64,000 nucleotides of DNA from Roseovarius amoyensis (GTDB lineage: Bacteria > Pseudomonadota > Alphaproteobacteria > Rhodobacterales > Rhodobacteraceae): contig NZ_QITQ01000012.1 of the NCBI RefSeq assembly GCF_003260265.1, positions 42,017 through 106,016 on the forward strand, written 5' to 3'. The position numbers were made by a program, and so were the translations under genes. Shown one piece after another: positions 40,842 through 49,623 of the stretch (position 1 is the first letter of the stretch; every line of letters begins with the position of its first letter). The notes under the pieces were generated by a model. The model saw nothing but the letters and a program-made list of their open reading frames with translations, did not search any database and had not been told where the DNA came from.

Positions 40842-41494
40842 TCGGGGAATTGCAGGCGGCGCTGGCGAACATCCTTGACCTGGGTGGCCCGGTCGTCGCG
40901 GTTCTGGTCGTGACATCGGTGCTGACACTGGCGCTGGTTCTTTACAAGTTGTGGCAGTTCCACGCCGCCGGGGTGGGACGACACCGGGCGCTGTCGGCGG
41001 CGATCGACAGCTGGGACGAGGGCGAGCGCGCGCAGGCGGCCCGCCACCTTGCGGAAAGCACCAGCTACCTGGCGCCGGTGATCGACCGGGCCATGACCCA
41101 GGCCGATGCCGGCAACGCGCTGGTGTCCCAACGGCTGGATGCCGAGGCCGAGGCGCGGTTTGCCCGGCTCGAGGCCGGGTTCAAGGTGCTGGACATGGTC
41201 GCGCAACTGGCACCGCTGCTGGGGCTGTTCGGCACCGTTCTAGGCATGATCGAGGCCTTCCGAGCCCTGCAGGATGCGGGCAGCGCGGTTGATCCGTCGC
41301 TGTTGGCCGGGGGCATCTGGGTGGCGCTGCTGACCACCGCTGCCGGGTTGGCGGTGGCAATGCCCGCGGCGCTGGTGCTGTCGTGGTTCGAGGGGCGGAT
41401 GCATGGCGAGCGGGTGTTCGCGGAACGCGGCCTGCGGATCATTCTCGCCCCGGCGGGGCAATCGGATACGGGCACGCGGGCCCATGCCGCTTGA
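40838..41494 (+). CDS. exbB: ExbB proton-channel subunit
   Basis: This 218-residue protein has three membrane helices (about 15-37, 125-147, 160-185), including the MotA/TolQ/ExbB stretch LAPLLGLFGTVLGMIEAF. With ExbD and TonB it energises outer-membrane receptors. It overlaps the following exbD by 11 bases. Confidence 0.94.
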   Translation: MIGELQAALANILDLGGPVVAVLVVTSVLTLALVLYKLWQFHAAGVGRHRALSAAIDSWDEGERAQAARHLAESTSYLAPVIDRAMTQADAGNALVSQRLDAEAEARFARLEAGFKVLDMVAQLAPLLGLFGTVLGMIEAFRALQDAGSAVDPSLLAGGIWVALLTTAAGLAVAMPAALVLSWFEGRMHGERVFAERGLRIILAPAGQSDTGTRAHAA

Positions 41495-41855
41495 GATATC
41501 CAAACCCCGGCGCAGGTCGCTTTCGCTGACGTCGCTGATCGACGTCATCTTTCTGCTGCTGCTCTTTTTCATGCTGACCTCGACCTTTTCCCGCTTTGGC
41601 GAGGTGGAGCTGTCGGGCGCCGCGCGAGGGCAGGGCGCGGCACAGGATGCACCGCTGTTCCTGTCGGTGGACGAGGACACGCTGCGCCTGAACGGCGACG
41701 GAATAGGCCTGGATCGGTTGGCAGACGCGATCGAGGGGCGCGACGCGGCGCGCCTGCTGGTCAGCCTGGCGGGCGATGTTCAATCGCAGCGGCTGGTCGA
41801 TGTGCTGGCGGTGCTGCGCGGCATCGACGGGCTGACGGTAACGGTCCTGCAATGA
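41484..41855 (+). CDS. exbD: ExbD-family protein, first copy
   Basis: This 123-residue protein from ATG 41484 has one membrane helix with the ionisable Asp in LTSLIDVIFLLLLFFML (about 16-32), followed by a periplasmic domain. It sits inside the exbB-exbD-exbD2-tonB chain and overlaps the second copy by ATGA. Confidence 0.92.
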   Translation: MPLEISKPRRRSLSLTSLIDVIFLLLLFFMLTSTFSRFGEVELSGAARGQGAAQDAPLFLSVDEDTLRLNGDGIGLDRLADAIEGRDAARLLVSLAGDVQSQRLVDVLAVLRGIDGLTVTVLQ

Positions 41856-42250
41856 GCCGCCTTTCGCGTCAGAAACCCGGCCAGGTTCGGGAACCAACCA
41901 TCGCGCTGATCAACGTGGTGTTCCTGATGCTGATATTTTTCATGATCGCCGGCACGCTGGCGGCCCCCATGGATGGCGATCTGAACCTCGTGCAGACCGA
42001 AGCGCTGGAAGGGCGCGAGCCCCCCGATACGCTGGTGGTTCACGCCGATGGGCGGCTTAGCTGGCGGGGCGAACCTGTCGCCTCGGTCGCGGATTTCGTG
42101 GCGGAACAGGCCGAGCGCGGGCAAGGCCAGACCCTGCGCATCGTGCCTGACCGGGCGCTGCCGGCGAAAACGCTGGTGCGTCTGTCGGGCGAGATGCGCA
42201 CCGCCGGCGCGGCGCGGGTGATGGTTGTGACCGAAAGGGCGCTGCAATGA
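41852..42250 (+). CDS. ExbD-family protein, second copy (Asn in place of Asp)
   Basis: This 132-residue protein has a single helix, EPTIALINVVFLMLIFFMIA (about 14-33). The position of the essential Asp in the first copy (LIDVIF) is Asn here (LINVVF). A proton-conducting ExbD dimer normally needs that Asp, so this copy is likely a modifying partner. It overlaps tonB by ATGA. Confidence 0.85.
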   Translation: MSRLSRQKPGQVREPTIALINVVFLMLIFFMIAGTLAAPMDGDLNLVQTEALEGREPPDTLVVHADGRLSWRGEPVASVADFVAEQAERGQGQTLRIVPDRALPAKTLVRLSGEMRTAGAARVMVVTERALQ

Positions 42251-43164
42251 TCCCCCGCTCGCCATATGTCGCCGTTGTCAGCCTTGGCCTGGCCGGGGCG
42301 CTGCACGCGGCCATCGCGGTGGTGCCGGGCGGGCAGGTCGAGGTGACGGCGATCGAGGGCGGGGGCGGGGCGACCATTTCGACCCTGGGCGACAGCTTTG
42401 CCGACATGGCCGCGGGGGCGGAGGTGCCGGAACCCGAAACGGCAATGCCCGCAGAGGTCGCGGAAGCCCCGCCGCCGCCTGTCAGTGAGACGCCCCCGGC
42501 CGAAACCACGGCCGCAGCGCCCTCGCCGGAGACCACGCAATCGCCGCCGCCACAGGCGAAAAGGCTGGCCGCCCTTGCCCCGATGCAGGACAGCGCGCCG
42601 CCCGTGCCCGAGCGCGCCGCGCCGGTCGAACAGGCCCCGGCCCCGACGCCCGAGCCCGCAGAGCGGATCGTGGCTGAGCCCGAAACCCCCGCCCCGCAGG
42701 TTCCCGCCCGCCCGAAGGCGCGGCCCGAGCGGCCCCAGCCGGAACAGCCCCGGCAGCAGGCGACGCCGCCGCCGCAAAGGACGGTCCAGCAGCAGCCCGG
42801 CAATAGCAAACGCGATGCCCGCGCTGGCGATGCAAGCGGTCGGGAAACCGCGCAACAACAACAGGCCGGCCCGGCGCGCACCGCCGCTGCGCGTTCGGGC
42901 AATGCAGCGGTCACGAATTATCCCGGCCAGGTCATGCGCCGCATTCAGCGCACCCGGCGCGAACGCGTCAACGTGCGGAGGGCGGCGCAGGTCAGCTTTA
43001 CCATTGCCCCGAATGGCGGGTTGGCGGCTGTCGGGATCGCCCGCAGTTCCGGGTCGGCGCAACTGGACCGGGTCGCGTTGCAGCAGATCCGCCGGGCAGC
43101 CCCCTTTCCACCGCCCCCCGCCGGGGCGCAGCGCAGTTTTACGCTAAGGATCGCGGGCAGATGA
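42247..43164 (+). CDS. tonB: TonB energy-transducing protein
   Basis: This 305-residue protein has an N-terminal helix (about 8-26), a long Pro/Glu/Ala-rich periplasmic linker (70-200), and a C-terminal TonB domain (about 220-305) starting YPGQVMRRIQRTRRERVNVRR and ending FTLRIAGR. It is the last energising component of the operon and overlaps a 64-codon ORF by ATGA. Confidence 0.92.
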   Translation: MIPRSPYVAVVSLGLAGALHAAIAVVPGGQVEVTAIEGGGGATISTLGDSFADMAAGAEVPEPETAMPAEVAEAPPPPVSETPPAETTAAAPSPETTQSPPPQAKRLAALAPMQDSAPPVPERAAPVEQAPAPTPEPAERIVAEPETPAPQVPARPKARPERPQPEQPRQQATPPPQRTVQQQPGNSKRDARAGDASGRETAQQQQAGPARTAAARSGNAAVTNYPGQVMRRIQRTRRERVNVRRAAQVSFTIAPNGGLAAVGIARSSGSAQLDRVALQQIRRAAPFPPPPAGAQRSFTLRIAGR

Positions 43165-43355
43165 TTTTGAAGCCGCTCCTGTGCGCCTGCCGTGTATGGC
43201 GCTTTGGTCCGCATGTATCTTCGGGACAGGCCGAGCATCGCGCCGGTCCGTGCCGGGCGCAGGATGTCGAGGCGCTGGAACAGGCGTGCCGCTGCGGGGA
43301 TGCGGCCGGTGTCGGGCTGGAAACACTGCTGGATCATGTGAGGTGCAGACGATGA
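43161..43355 (+). CDS. 64-residue ORF between tonB and hemP
   Basis: The ATG overlaps the tonB stop (ATGA at 43161-43164) and its TGA overlaps the hemP ATG (ATGA at 43352-43355). The peptide is Cys-rich for its size (six Cys: LLCACR, PCRAQ, ACRCGD and RCRR). No family is recognised. Exact coupling at both ends argues that it is translated, at least as a ribosome bridge to hemP. Confidence 0.5.
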   Translation: MILKPLLCACRVWRFGPHVSSGQAEHRAGPCRAQDVEALEQACRCGDAAGVGLETLLDHVRCRR

Positions 43356-43522
43356 AATGCCCTCTTTGTGGCAGCCCGGCCAAGCCGGATACGCAGGATG
43401 GATTCCCGCTTTACGATGTGCGGGCCCTGATCGCGGAGGGGATCATGGCGAAACTCGTGCTCGACGGCCAGGTTTACACCCTGCGGATCACCCGGGCCGG
43501 CAAGCTGATCCTGACCAAGTGA
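43352..43522 (+). CDS. hemP: hemin uptake protein HemP
   Basis: This 56-residue protein ends in the HemP hallmark YTLRITRAGKLILTK. The N-terminus MKCPLCGSPAKPD carries a C-x2-C pair not essential to the family. It is the final gene of the exb-tonB operon. In related bacteria HemP/HmuP regulates or supports heme receptor expression. Confidence 0.85.
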   Translation: MKCPLCGSPAKPDTQDGFPLYDVRALIAEGIMAKLVLDGQVYTLRITRAGKLILTK

Positions 43523-43604
43523 GCCGGCGTATGCCCCTGAATTGACGACCTGAAAACCGCCAGTCTGCGGAGATGGGCGTTGGGTGCGGCAAGATGCGTC
43601 AAAG

Positions 43605-43634
43605 TTGACAGTTTTAATTGGTATAATTTATGCT
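43605..43634 (+). promoter_or_regulatory. promoter of the second TonB receptor, long leader
   Basis: TTGACA (43605-43610) is followed after 18 bases by TATGCT (43629-43634), in the most AT-rich stretch nearby; a TATAAT at 43622 is too close to the -35. Transcription from about 43641 leaves a leader near 215 bases. No riboswitch consensus, such as a B12 box, was found in it. The rest of the 43523-43855 gap holds nothing else. Confidence 0.55.
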
Positions 43635-43855
43635 AAATCAGGCGCGCGACGGGACCATCTGATGATTCCATCGGGATAAACGCCAGCCTCGCGGTTTTCG
43701 CGTCTCGCCAGCCTCAACAACAACAAGATCAGCCCAGTCCAGTTTCGGCTGTGGTTTCGTGCGTCGGCAGTGCCTGACGCATGGGGCCGCCGGGCGGAAA
43801 GGGGCTGCGTTCTGCCGGGCGATTCGTCCGGTCCAAACGCGAGAGGAAAAGGGAC

Positions 43856-46102
43856 ATGACACACCGACCGAGGGCCTTTTGGCCCATTGCCGCGGCGCTG
43901 ATTGCGGGCGGCACCGCTTTATCCGGCGCGGCGGCGCTGGCGCAGTCCGCGCAGCCTGGCAGCGGCAGCTATTTCGACCTTGGCACGCTGGAGCTGGACC
44001 TCGGCGGGCTGGCCGAACGCCTGCGCGAACGCATCGCACAGTCGGGCGAGGCGGCCAGCGTCGTCGGCAAGCAGGATTTCGACCAGGTTCCCAGCCCGAC
44101 CGTGGCCGATGCCGTGGCCACCGAACCCGGCGTGATCGTGCAGGAGTTCTTTGGCAGCAACGACCAGCCGCGCATCCAGATCCGCGGCTCCGGCCTGCAG
44201 CAAAGCCCGACCGAACGTGGGCTGTTGGTGCTCAAGAACGGGATGCCGGTGAACCGCGCGGACGGGTCATATATCGTCGGGCTGGCGGCCCCCGGCACCG
44301 CAGAGGCGATCGAGATATGGCGCGGCGCGGCGGCCAACCGGCTGGGCGCCTCGGTGCTGGGTGGAGCGGTCAATTTCATCTCACCCCTCGCCGCGACCGC
44401 CCCGGGATCGCGGCTAAGCTTCAACGCCAGCAGCTTCGGGCAGTACGGCGTTTCAGGCCAGACCGCGTTCGAGGGCGAAAGCGTGGGCACGCTCTTGCAG
44501 TTCGAGCTGAGCCGCAAGGATGGCTTTCGCGACATCAACAACGACTCGCGGCGCGAATTCATCGAGGCGAATACCGAGATACGCCACCGCAATGGCGCGA
44601 CGACGCAGTTGTTCCTGTCGGCCACCAACCTGGAATTTGACGTGCCCGGCCCGCTGACCAAGGCGGCGCTGTCGTTCGATCCCGGCCAGAACCATGCCGG
44701 ACCGGTGGTGGTCGGTCCCGGGGTGGTCGCCAATCCCGGCCCGAATGTTTATCGCGACCGGCCACAGCGCAGCTCGTCGCAGGTGCTGGCGGGGGCGCGC
44801 ACCGTCTTTGACGTGGGCGAGGGGCGTTTCGACCTTGGGTTCAGCCTCAGTCAGACCGATGACAGCTTTCGCTTTCCCATCGCCGCCGGCGAACGGGTGA
44901 CGAACGGCTGGGATACCAACTTGTCGGCGCGCTATGCGTATCAGCCGGACACGGTAAACGGGTTGCCGAAATTCGAGGTGACGTTGAACACCGCGTTCGG
45001 CCGTGCCGACCGCAGCTATTATCACAATGTTGGCGGCGTGCGCGGGCCGCAGTTCGGCGCCAACGATCTGGAGGCATCGACGACATCGCTGCATCTCGGC
45101 GCCAACCTGCCGCTGAGCGACAGCTTGGTGCTGTCGCCATCGCTGTCCTACACCTATGCCACGCGCAAGAATGCCGATGAATGGGCATTGGCGACGCGAC
45201 CGACGGTGGCGTTCAACCCGGGTGCCCCTTTTGCACCGCTGCCGGCCGGGGCCGTGCCGACGGTTTCCAACAGCTATGACCGCGATTACTCGGGCTGGAG
45301 CCCGCGCATTGCGCTGACCTGGATGCCGAGCGAGCGGCAAACCGCCTGGATCGCCTATTCCCACGGGTTTGAGCCGCCCACCCATGACGACCTGCTGGCA
45401 ACCACCGGCGGCACGCCCAATTCCGGCCCCGGCCGCCCCAATCCGGGTGCGCCGGGGCTGGCTGCGCCCGCATTCGCCGTCGCCAACCTGAGCGCGCAAG
45501 AGGCCGACACGATCGAGATCGGCTGGCGCGGCACCGCGATGTCGGGGTTCAACTGGGATGTCACCGCCTATCATTCGCGCATCAGCAACGAGATCCTGTC
45601 GCTGCGCGACGTCACTGGTTCGCCGCGCGGGTCAGTCAATGCCGACAAGACCATTCACAACGGGCTGGAGGCCGGCATCGGCGGGCCGCTTTCCGGCAGC
45701 CTTTATGGGCGACTGGCCTGGACATGGCAGGATTTCCGTTTCGACAATGACCCGCTGCGTGGCAACAACCGGCTGGGCGGCGCGCCCCGGCACCTGATCA
45801 ACACCACGCTGGCATGGAACGCGACCGAGCGGCTGACGCTCTTTGGTTCGGCCCGCTGGGTGCCGGAACGCATCCCGGTGGACAACATGAACACGCTTTA
45901 CGCCGACCCCTACGTGGTGGCCGATCTGCGGGCAGAATACCGGCTGAACGACACGGTCAGCTTTCAGGCCGGGGTGACCAACCTGTTTGACGAGAAATAC
46001 GCCTCATCGACGCTGGTCGTCGATGTTGCCCGCCCCGATCAGGCGGCGTTCATCCCGGGCGAAGAGCGGGCGTTCTATTTCGGCACCACCTTCGATTTCT
46101 GA
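43856..46102 (+). CDS. TonB-dependent receptor, FecA/siderophore type
   Basis: This 748-residue outer membrane receptor from ATG 43856 has AAAAGGGA upstream. A signal peptide ends near ALAQS (about 30). The plug carries PRIQIRGSGLQQSPTERG and IEIWRGAAANRLGASVLGGA, and the barrel ends FYFGTTFDF with a terminal Phe. It lies after the exb-tonB-hemP operon, with its own promoter and a terminator-like hairpin after it. The ligand is unknown; the neighbourhood suggests heme or a ferric siderophore. Confidence 0.9.
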   Translation: MTHRPRAFWPIAAALIAGGTALSGAAALAQSAQPGSGSYFDLGTLELDLGGLAERLRERIAQSGEAASVVGKQDFDQVPSPTVADAVATEPGVIVQEFFGSNDQPRIQIRGSGLQQSPTERGLLVLKNGMPVNRADGSYIVGLAAPGTAEAIEIWRGAAANRLGASVLGGAVNFISPLAATAPGSRLSFNASSFGQYGVSGQTAFEGESVGTLLQFELSRKDGFRDINNDSRREFIEANTEIRHRNGATTQLFLSATNLEFDVPGPLTKAALSFDPGQNHAGPVVVGPGVVANPGPNVYRDRPQRSSSQVLAGARTVFDVGEGRFDLGFSLSQTDDSFRFPIAAGERVTNGWDTNLSARYAYQPDTVNGLPKFEVTLNTAFGRADRSYYHNVGGVRGPQFGANDLEASTTSLHLGANLPLSDSLVLSPSLSYTYATRKNADEWALATRPTVAFNPGAPFAPLPAGAVPTVSNSYDRDYSGWSPRIALTWMPSERQTAWIAYSHGFEPPTHDDLLATTGGTPNSGPGRPNPGAPGLAAPAFAVANLSAQEADTIEIGWRGTAMSGFNWDVTAYHSRISNEILSLRDVTGSPRGSVNADKTIHNGLEAGIGGPLSGSLYGRLAWTWQDFRFDNDPLRGNNRLGGAPRHLINTTLAWNATERLTLFGSARWVPERIPVDNMNTLYADPYVVADLRAEYRLNDTVSFQAGVTNLFDEKYASSTLVVDVARPDQAAFIPGEERAFYFGTTFDF

Positions 46103-46109
46103 AGGTGCT

Positions 46110-46136
46110 GGCAGGGCATCATGTCGATGCCCTGCC
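46110..46136 (+). terminator. hairpin after the TonB-dependent receptor
   Basis: Perfect 11-base arms (46110-46120 and 46126-46136) with a 5-base loop lie just after the receptor stop. Only GCTGTTATCT follows, so the T-tract is poor. Confidence 0.6.
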
Positions 46137-46164
46137 GCTGTTATCTGTAGACAAGCTCCGGCAG

Positions 46165-46437
46165 CTAGGTGATGACCTGCGGCGCCAGCATGCAAATCGT
46201 CAGCCCGACAACCTGCAACAGCAGGAACGGGATTGCTGCGCGGAAGATGTCTGACATCGGGATCGATTCAGGCGCCACCCCGCGCAGGTGGAAAAGCGCA
46301 TAACCGAACGGCGGTGACAGAAAGCTCATCTGCATGTTGACGAGGTAGAGCACCCCGAAGGACAGCAGCAGATCGTCAGGATTGTCAAAGCTGAACACCG
46401 CGGCACCGAGCAACTTGATCAAGATGTCGAGACCCAT
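46165..46437 (-). pseudogene. TRAP large permease remnant (DctM C-terminus)
   Basis: A 90-codon frame ends with MSFLSPPFGYALFHLRGV and IPFLLLQVVGLTICM, matching the last part of DctM proteins of about 430 residues. The sequence before YLVNMQMSF does not align with the normal N-terminus, so most of the gene is deleted. It follows, on the same strand, DctQ and DctP remnants. Confidence 0.75.
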
Positions 46438-46440
46438 GTA

Positions 46441-46539
46441 TCAGGCTCCCCTTGCGATGGTTCGGATGTCTTTCGGCAGCTACGACACGCCCTGCAGGAC
46501 CAGCAGCATGCCACCGGCGAACATCATCCATTTTATCGG
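46441..46539 (-). pseudogene. TRAP small permease remnant (DctQ C-terminus)
   Basis: On the minus strand one frame reads FAGGMLLVLQGVS, an in-frame TAG, then LPKDIRTIARGA and TGA. This is the final helix and tail of a DctQ protein. The premature TAG and lack of upstream DctQ sequence mark it as dead. The TGA sits 4 bases before the ATG of the DctM remnant, preserving the ancestral order. Confidence 0.7.
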
Positions 46540-46926
46540 CTAAAGCGGAACTTCCCATTCGTTGAGGCTGATTTCGCCCCAGCGGATTGCCGGATCGGTC
46601 CAGTCTTTCAACGACAACCCGCGCAGCATCTCGCCAAATCCCACCTGGCCGCGGACCCGGTCGGAGATGATCGAGTTGCCGGACGGCATCGCCACCTCGG
46701 TGATCAGTTCGACGTGGTCCTGGCTCAGCCGGGTGGCCTCGGTCCCATCGGCCTCGAACTTTTTCCAGGCGTCATGGTCGGCCTTATGGATTTCCGCGTA
46801 GTGATGGACCGAATAAGATTTCGTCTCTATCTCCACGAATTTCTGCATTTGCGGGCTCAGCGCGTTCCAGGGCGACATCCCGACGGTGATATCCATGAGG
46901 TCGACCGCCGGGCCGACATATCCGCC
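46540..46926 (-). pseudogene. TRAP binding protein remnant (DctP C-terminal part)
   Basis: The frame contains PAVDLMDITVGMSPWNALSP and YSVHHYAEIHKADHDAWKKF, typical of the last third of TakP/DctP-like binding proteins. The signal peptide and first lobes are missing. The extreme C-terminus after about 46720 no longer resembles the family. The adjacent 46927-47094 stretch is non-coding debris in which I recognise nothing. Confidence 0.65.
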
Positions 46927-47094
46927 GCGCGATCGAATGCGAACTGGTCTGGATCGGCAGCCACATTGAGAAGCCCGAACCACAGCCGATGGCCCCTATC
47001 TTGCGAGAGGCACCGCCGAGCTGGGCGCAGGCTGGCGCGCGCCGGCCCTGGTATCATTGACAGTGCGTGGTCCGCTGCTGTCCGGATCGTGCCT

Positions 47095-48240
47095 TCAAAG
47101 GCACGCCTCGAGCAGCTTCCTGGTGTTCTCCGGCGTCATTTCGATCGGATTGCCGCCTGTCGAAGGGTCGCGCAGCGCGGCCTCTACCAGGGTGTCGATG
47201 TCGGGGTTCGTGACGCCCAGATCGGTCAGCGTCTTGGGAATGCCAAGGCTGTTGTTGAACTGGTCCACGAAGGCGCAGAAGCCATCGAACCCGCCCTCGA
47301 TCCCCAGATATGCAGCCGCCGGGCCAAAGCGGTCGCGGATTGCGGGCGCGTTGAACTTCAGCACGGCGGGCATGCAGACAGCATTGGTGGTGCCGTGGTG
47401 GGTGTGGTGATGCGCGCCGATCGGGTGCGACAGGGCGTGAATGGCGCCCAGCCCCTTTTGAAAGGCCGTCGCACCCATGGCGGCCGCGCTCATCATGTTG
47501 GCGCGGGCCTCGATATCGGTGCCATCGGCATAGGCGCGCGGCAGGTGGTCCTTGACCAGGCGCATCCCTTCCAGCGCGATGCCTTGGCTCATGGGGTGGT
47601 AATGCGGGCTGGAGAAGGCCTCGACACAATGCGCAAAGGCATCGAGCCCGGTGCCGGCCGTGATGTGCCTGGGCATACCGACCGTCAGTTCCGGATCGCA
47701 GATCACGACCGAGGGCAGAATCTTGGGGTGAAAGATGATCTTTTTCTCGTGGGTCTGCGAATTGGTGATGACCGATGCGCGCCCCACCTCGGAGCCGGTG
47801 CCGGCGGTCGTGGGGACGGCCACGATGGGCAGAATTCCATCGGGGTCCGCGCGGGTCCACCAATCGCCGATATCCTCGAAATCCCAGATCGGGCGGGTCT
47901 GACCGGCCATGAAGGCGAGCGTTTTCGCCAGATCGAGGCCCGACCCGCCGCCAAAGGCGATGACGCCGTCATAGCCGCCGTCGCGGCAGACCTTCAGCCC
48001 CTCTTCGACATTCACGTCCGAGGGGTTGGGGTCGACCTCGGCAAAGAGCGCGCGGCCAAGACCGGCCTCTTCCATCAGGTCCAGCGTTCTGGTGGTGATG
48101 TCCATCGACTTCAGGCCACGGTCGGTAACCAGAAGCGGCTTGGACATGCCCGCAGCGCGGCAGGCATCGCCGATCTCTTTGATGCGCCCGGCACCGAAGC
48201 GAATGGATGTGGGATAGGACCAGTTGCCTGTAAGAGCCAT
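47095..48240 (-). CDS. iron-containing alcohol dehydrogenase
   Basis: This 381-residue protein from ATG 48240 has the group III ADH layout: NAD motif GGGSGLDLAKTLA (about 97-109), PTTAGTGSEV (about 142), and metal ligands in GLDAFAHCVEAF (near 200), HALSHPIGA and HHTHHGTTNAV (near 265-285). It is the last gene of a seven-gene operon with the aldehyde dehydrogenase 1 base upstream. The proposed role is oxidation of the hydroxyl of an imported (gamma-glutamylated) amino alcohol. Confidence 0.92.
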   Translation of the reverse strand: MALTGNWSYPTSIRFGAGRIKEIGDACRAAGMSKPLLVTDRGLKSMDITTRTLDLMEEAGLGRALFAEVDPNPSDVNVEEGLKVCRDGGYDGVIAFGGGSGLDLAKTLAFMAGQTRPIWDFEDIGDWWTRADPDGILPIVAVPTTAGTGSEVGRASVITNSQTHEKKIIFHPKILPSVVICDPELTVGMPRHITAGTGLDAFAHCVEAFSSPHYHPMSQGIALEGMRLVKDHLPRAYADGTDIEARANMMSAAAMGATAFQKGLGAIHALSHPIGAHHHTHHGTTNAVCMPAVLKFNAPAIRDRFGPAAAYLGIEGGFDGFCAFVDQFNNSLGIPKTLTDLGVTNPDIDTLVEAALRDPSTGGNPIEMTPENTRKLLEACL

Positions 48241-48241
48241 G

Positions 48242-49621
48242 TCAGACCTTCTTGAGATGATAGGATTTCGGCCGGGTAAGGGCCTGATAAGCGAGCTTTG
48301 ACAGCCCCGCCCCGCGACCGGTGTCCTTGCAGCCGGTCCAGCACAATGCCGGGTCGAGATAGTCACAGCGGTTCATGAAAACCGTGCCGGTTTCAAGCTG
48401 GTCGCCGATGCGTTCGGCGGCGGCGATGTCGCGTGTCCAGACCGAGGCGGTCAGGCCAAAGCGGCTGTCGTTCATCAGGCGGATCGCGGTGCCGTCATCG
48501 GCCACGGGCATGATGCCGACCACGGGGCCAAAGGATTCGTCCCGCATCACCCGCATGTCATGGGTGACATTCGTCAGAACCTGCGGTGTCACATAGGTGT
48601 TTTCGCCGTCATCGGCGTCCATGCGTTCGATATGGGCGGTCGCCCCGTCTGCCATGGCCTCGGCGATCTGGGCGCGCACCTCGCGGGCGAAACGGATATT
48701 GGCCATCGGTCCGAGGGTGGTTTCCGGATCCAGCGGATTGCCGAGCTTCTGGGCCTTGGTCCAGGCCACGGCCCTTTCGACGAAGGCGTCGAACAGGCTT
48801 TCGGCGACATAGATCCGTTCGATCCCGCAGCAGCACTGGCCGGCGTTGAAGATTGCGCCGTCCATCAGCGTGTCGACGGCTGCATCCAGGTCGGCATCGG
48901 CGCGCACATAGCCCGGATCCTTGCCGCCCAGTTCCGTGGATACGGGAATGAAGGTTCCCGCCGCGGCGCGTTCCATCGCCTGGCCCCCGCCGACCGAGCC
49001 GGTGAAATTCACGAAGTTCACCCGGCGCTCGGAGATCAGCGTGTTGGTGGTATCGTGGTCGATCACCAGGTTCTGGAAGACGTCCTCTGGCACGCCGGCC
49101 TCGTGGAATGCCTCGGCCAACCGTTCCCCGACCTGCAGCGTCTGGCTGGCGTGTTTCAGGATCACGCTGTTGCCGGCGATCAGGGCCGGCGCCACCGTGT
49201 TGATGGCCGTCATGTAGGGATAGTTCCATGGCGCCACGACCAGGACGACACCCCAGGGCACGCGTTTGATTATGCGCTGAAAGGCGTCGCTGTCCTCGAT
49301 CACGTCGGGTGCGAGGCCTTCGGCCGCGATGTCGGCCATGTGGGTCAGGCGTTCACTGAAACCGCCGAATTCCCCGCCATAGCGCACCGGGCGCCCCATC
49401 TGGTGCGCCAGCTCGACCGCCATGCGGTCGGTATCACGCCCGACGATCTCGTTGGCCTTGCGCACGATGGCGATGCGTTCATCAAGCGGCTTTGCGGCCC
49501 AGTCGGCCTGTGCGCGGCGCGCCTTTTCGGCGGCCTTGATTGCCTCGTCGCGTGAAAGAACCTTGCGCGAAAGATAAACCGATCCGTCGATCGGAGATAT
49601 GAGGTCGATAGTCTTGGTCAT
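48242..49621 (-). CDS. NAD(P)-dependent aldehyde dehydrogenase
   Basis: This 459-residue ALDH-superfamily enzyme has VVAPWNYPYMTAIN (about 130-143), catalytic Glu in STELGGKDPGYV (about 235) and catalytic Cys in FNAGQCCCGIERIY (about 266-279). It is slightly shorter than the usual 480-500. It starts 2 bases after the glutamine-synthetase-like gene and precedes the alcohol dehydrogenase, consistent with an alcohol-aldehyde-acid sequence. Confidence 0.93.
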   Translation of the reverse strand: MTKTIDLISPIDGSVYLSRKVLSRDEAIKAAEKARRAQADWAAKPLDERIAIVRKANEIVGRDTDRMAVELAHQMGRPVRYGGEFGGFSERLTHMADIAAEGLAPDVIEDSDAFQRIIKRVPWGVVLVVAPWNYPYMTAINTVAPALIAGNSVILKHASQTLQVGERLAEAFHEAGVPEDVFQNLVIDHDTTNTLISERRVNFVNFTGSVGGGQAMERAAAGTFIPVSTELGGKDPGYVRADADLDAAVDTLMDGAIFNAGQCCCGIERIYVAESLFDAFVERAVAWTKAQKLGNPLDPETTLGPMANIRFAREVRAQIAEAMADGATAHIERMDADDGENTYVTPQVLTNVTHDMRVMRDESFGPVVGIMPVADDGTAIRLMNDSRFGLTASVWTRDIAAAERIGDQLETGTVFMNRCDYLDPALCWTGCKDTGRGAGLSKLAYQALTRPKSYHLKKV

Positions 49622-49623
49622 GG

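Noticed and set aside
43641..43855. cobalamin or TPP riboswitch in the TonB receptor leader
   Set aside because: No B12 box or THI-box core could be found.
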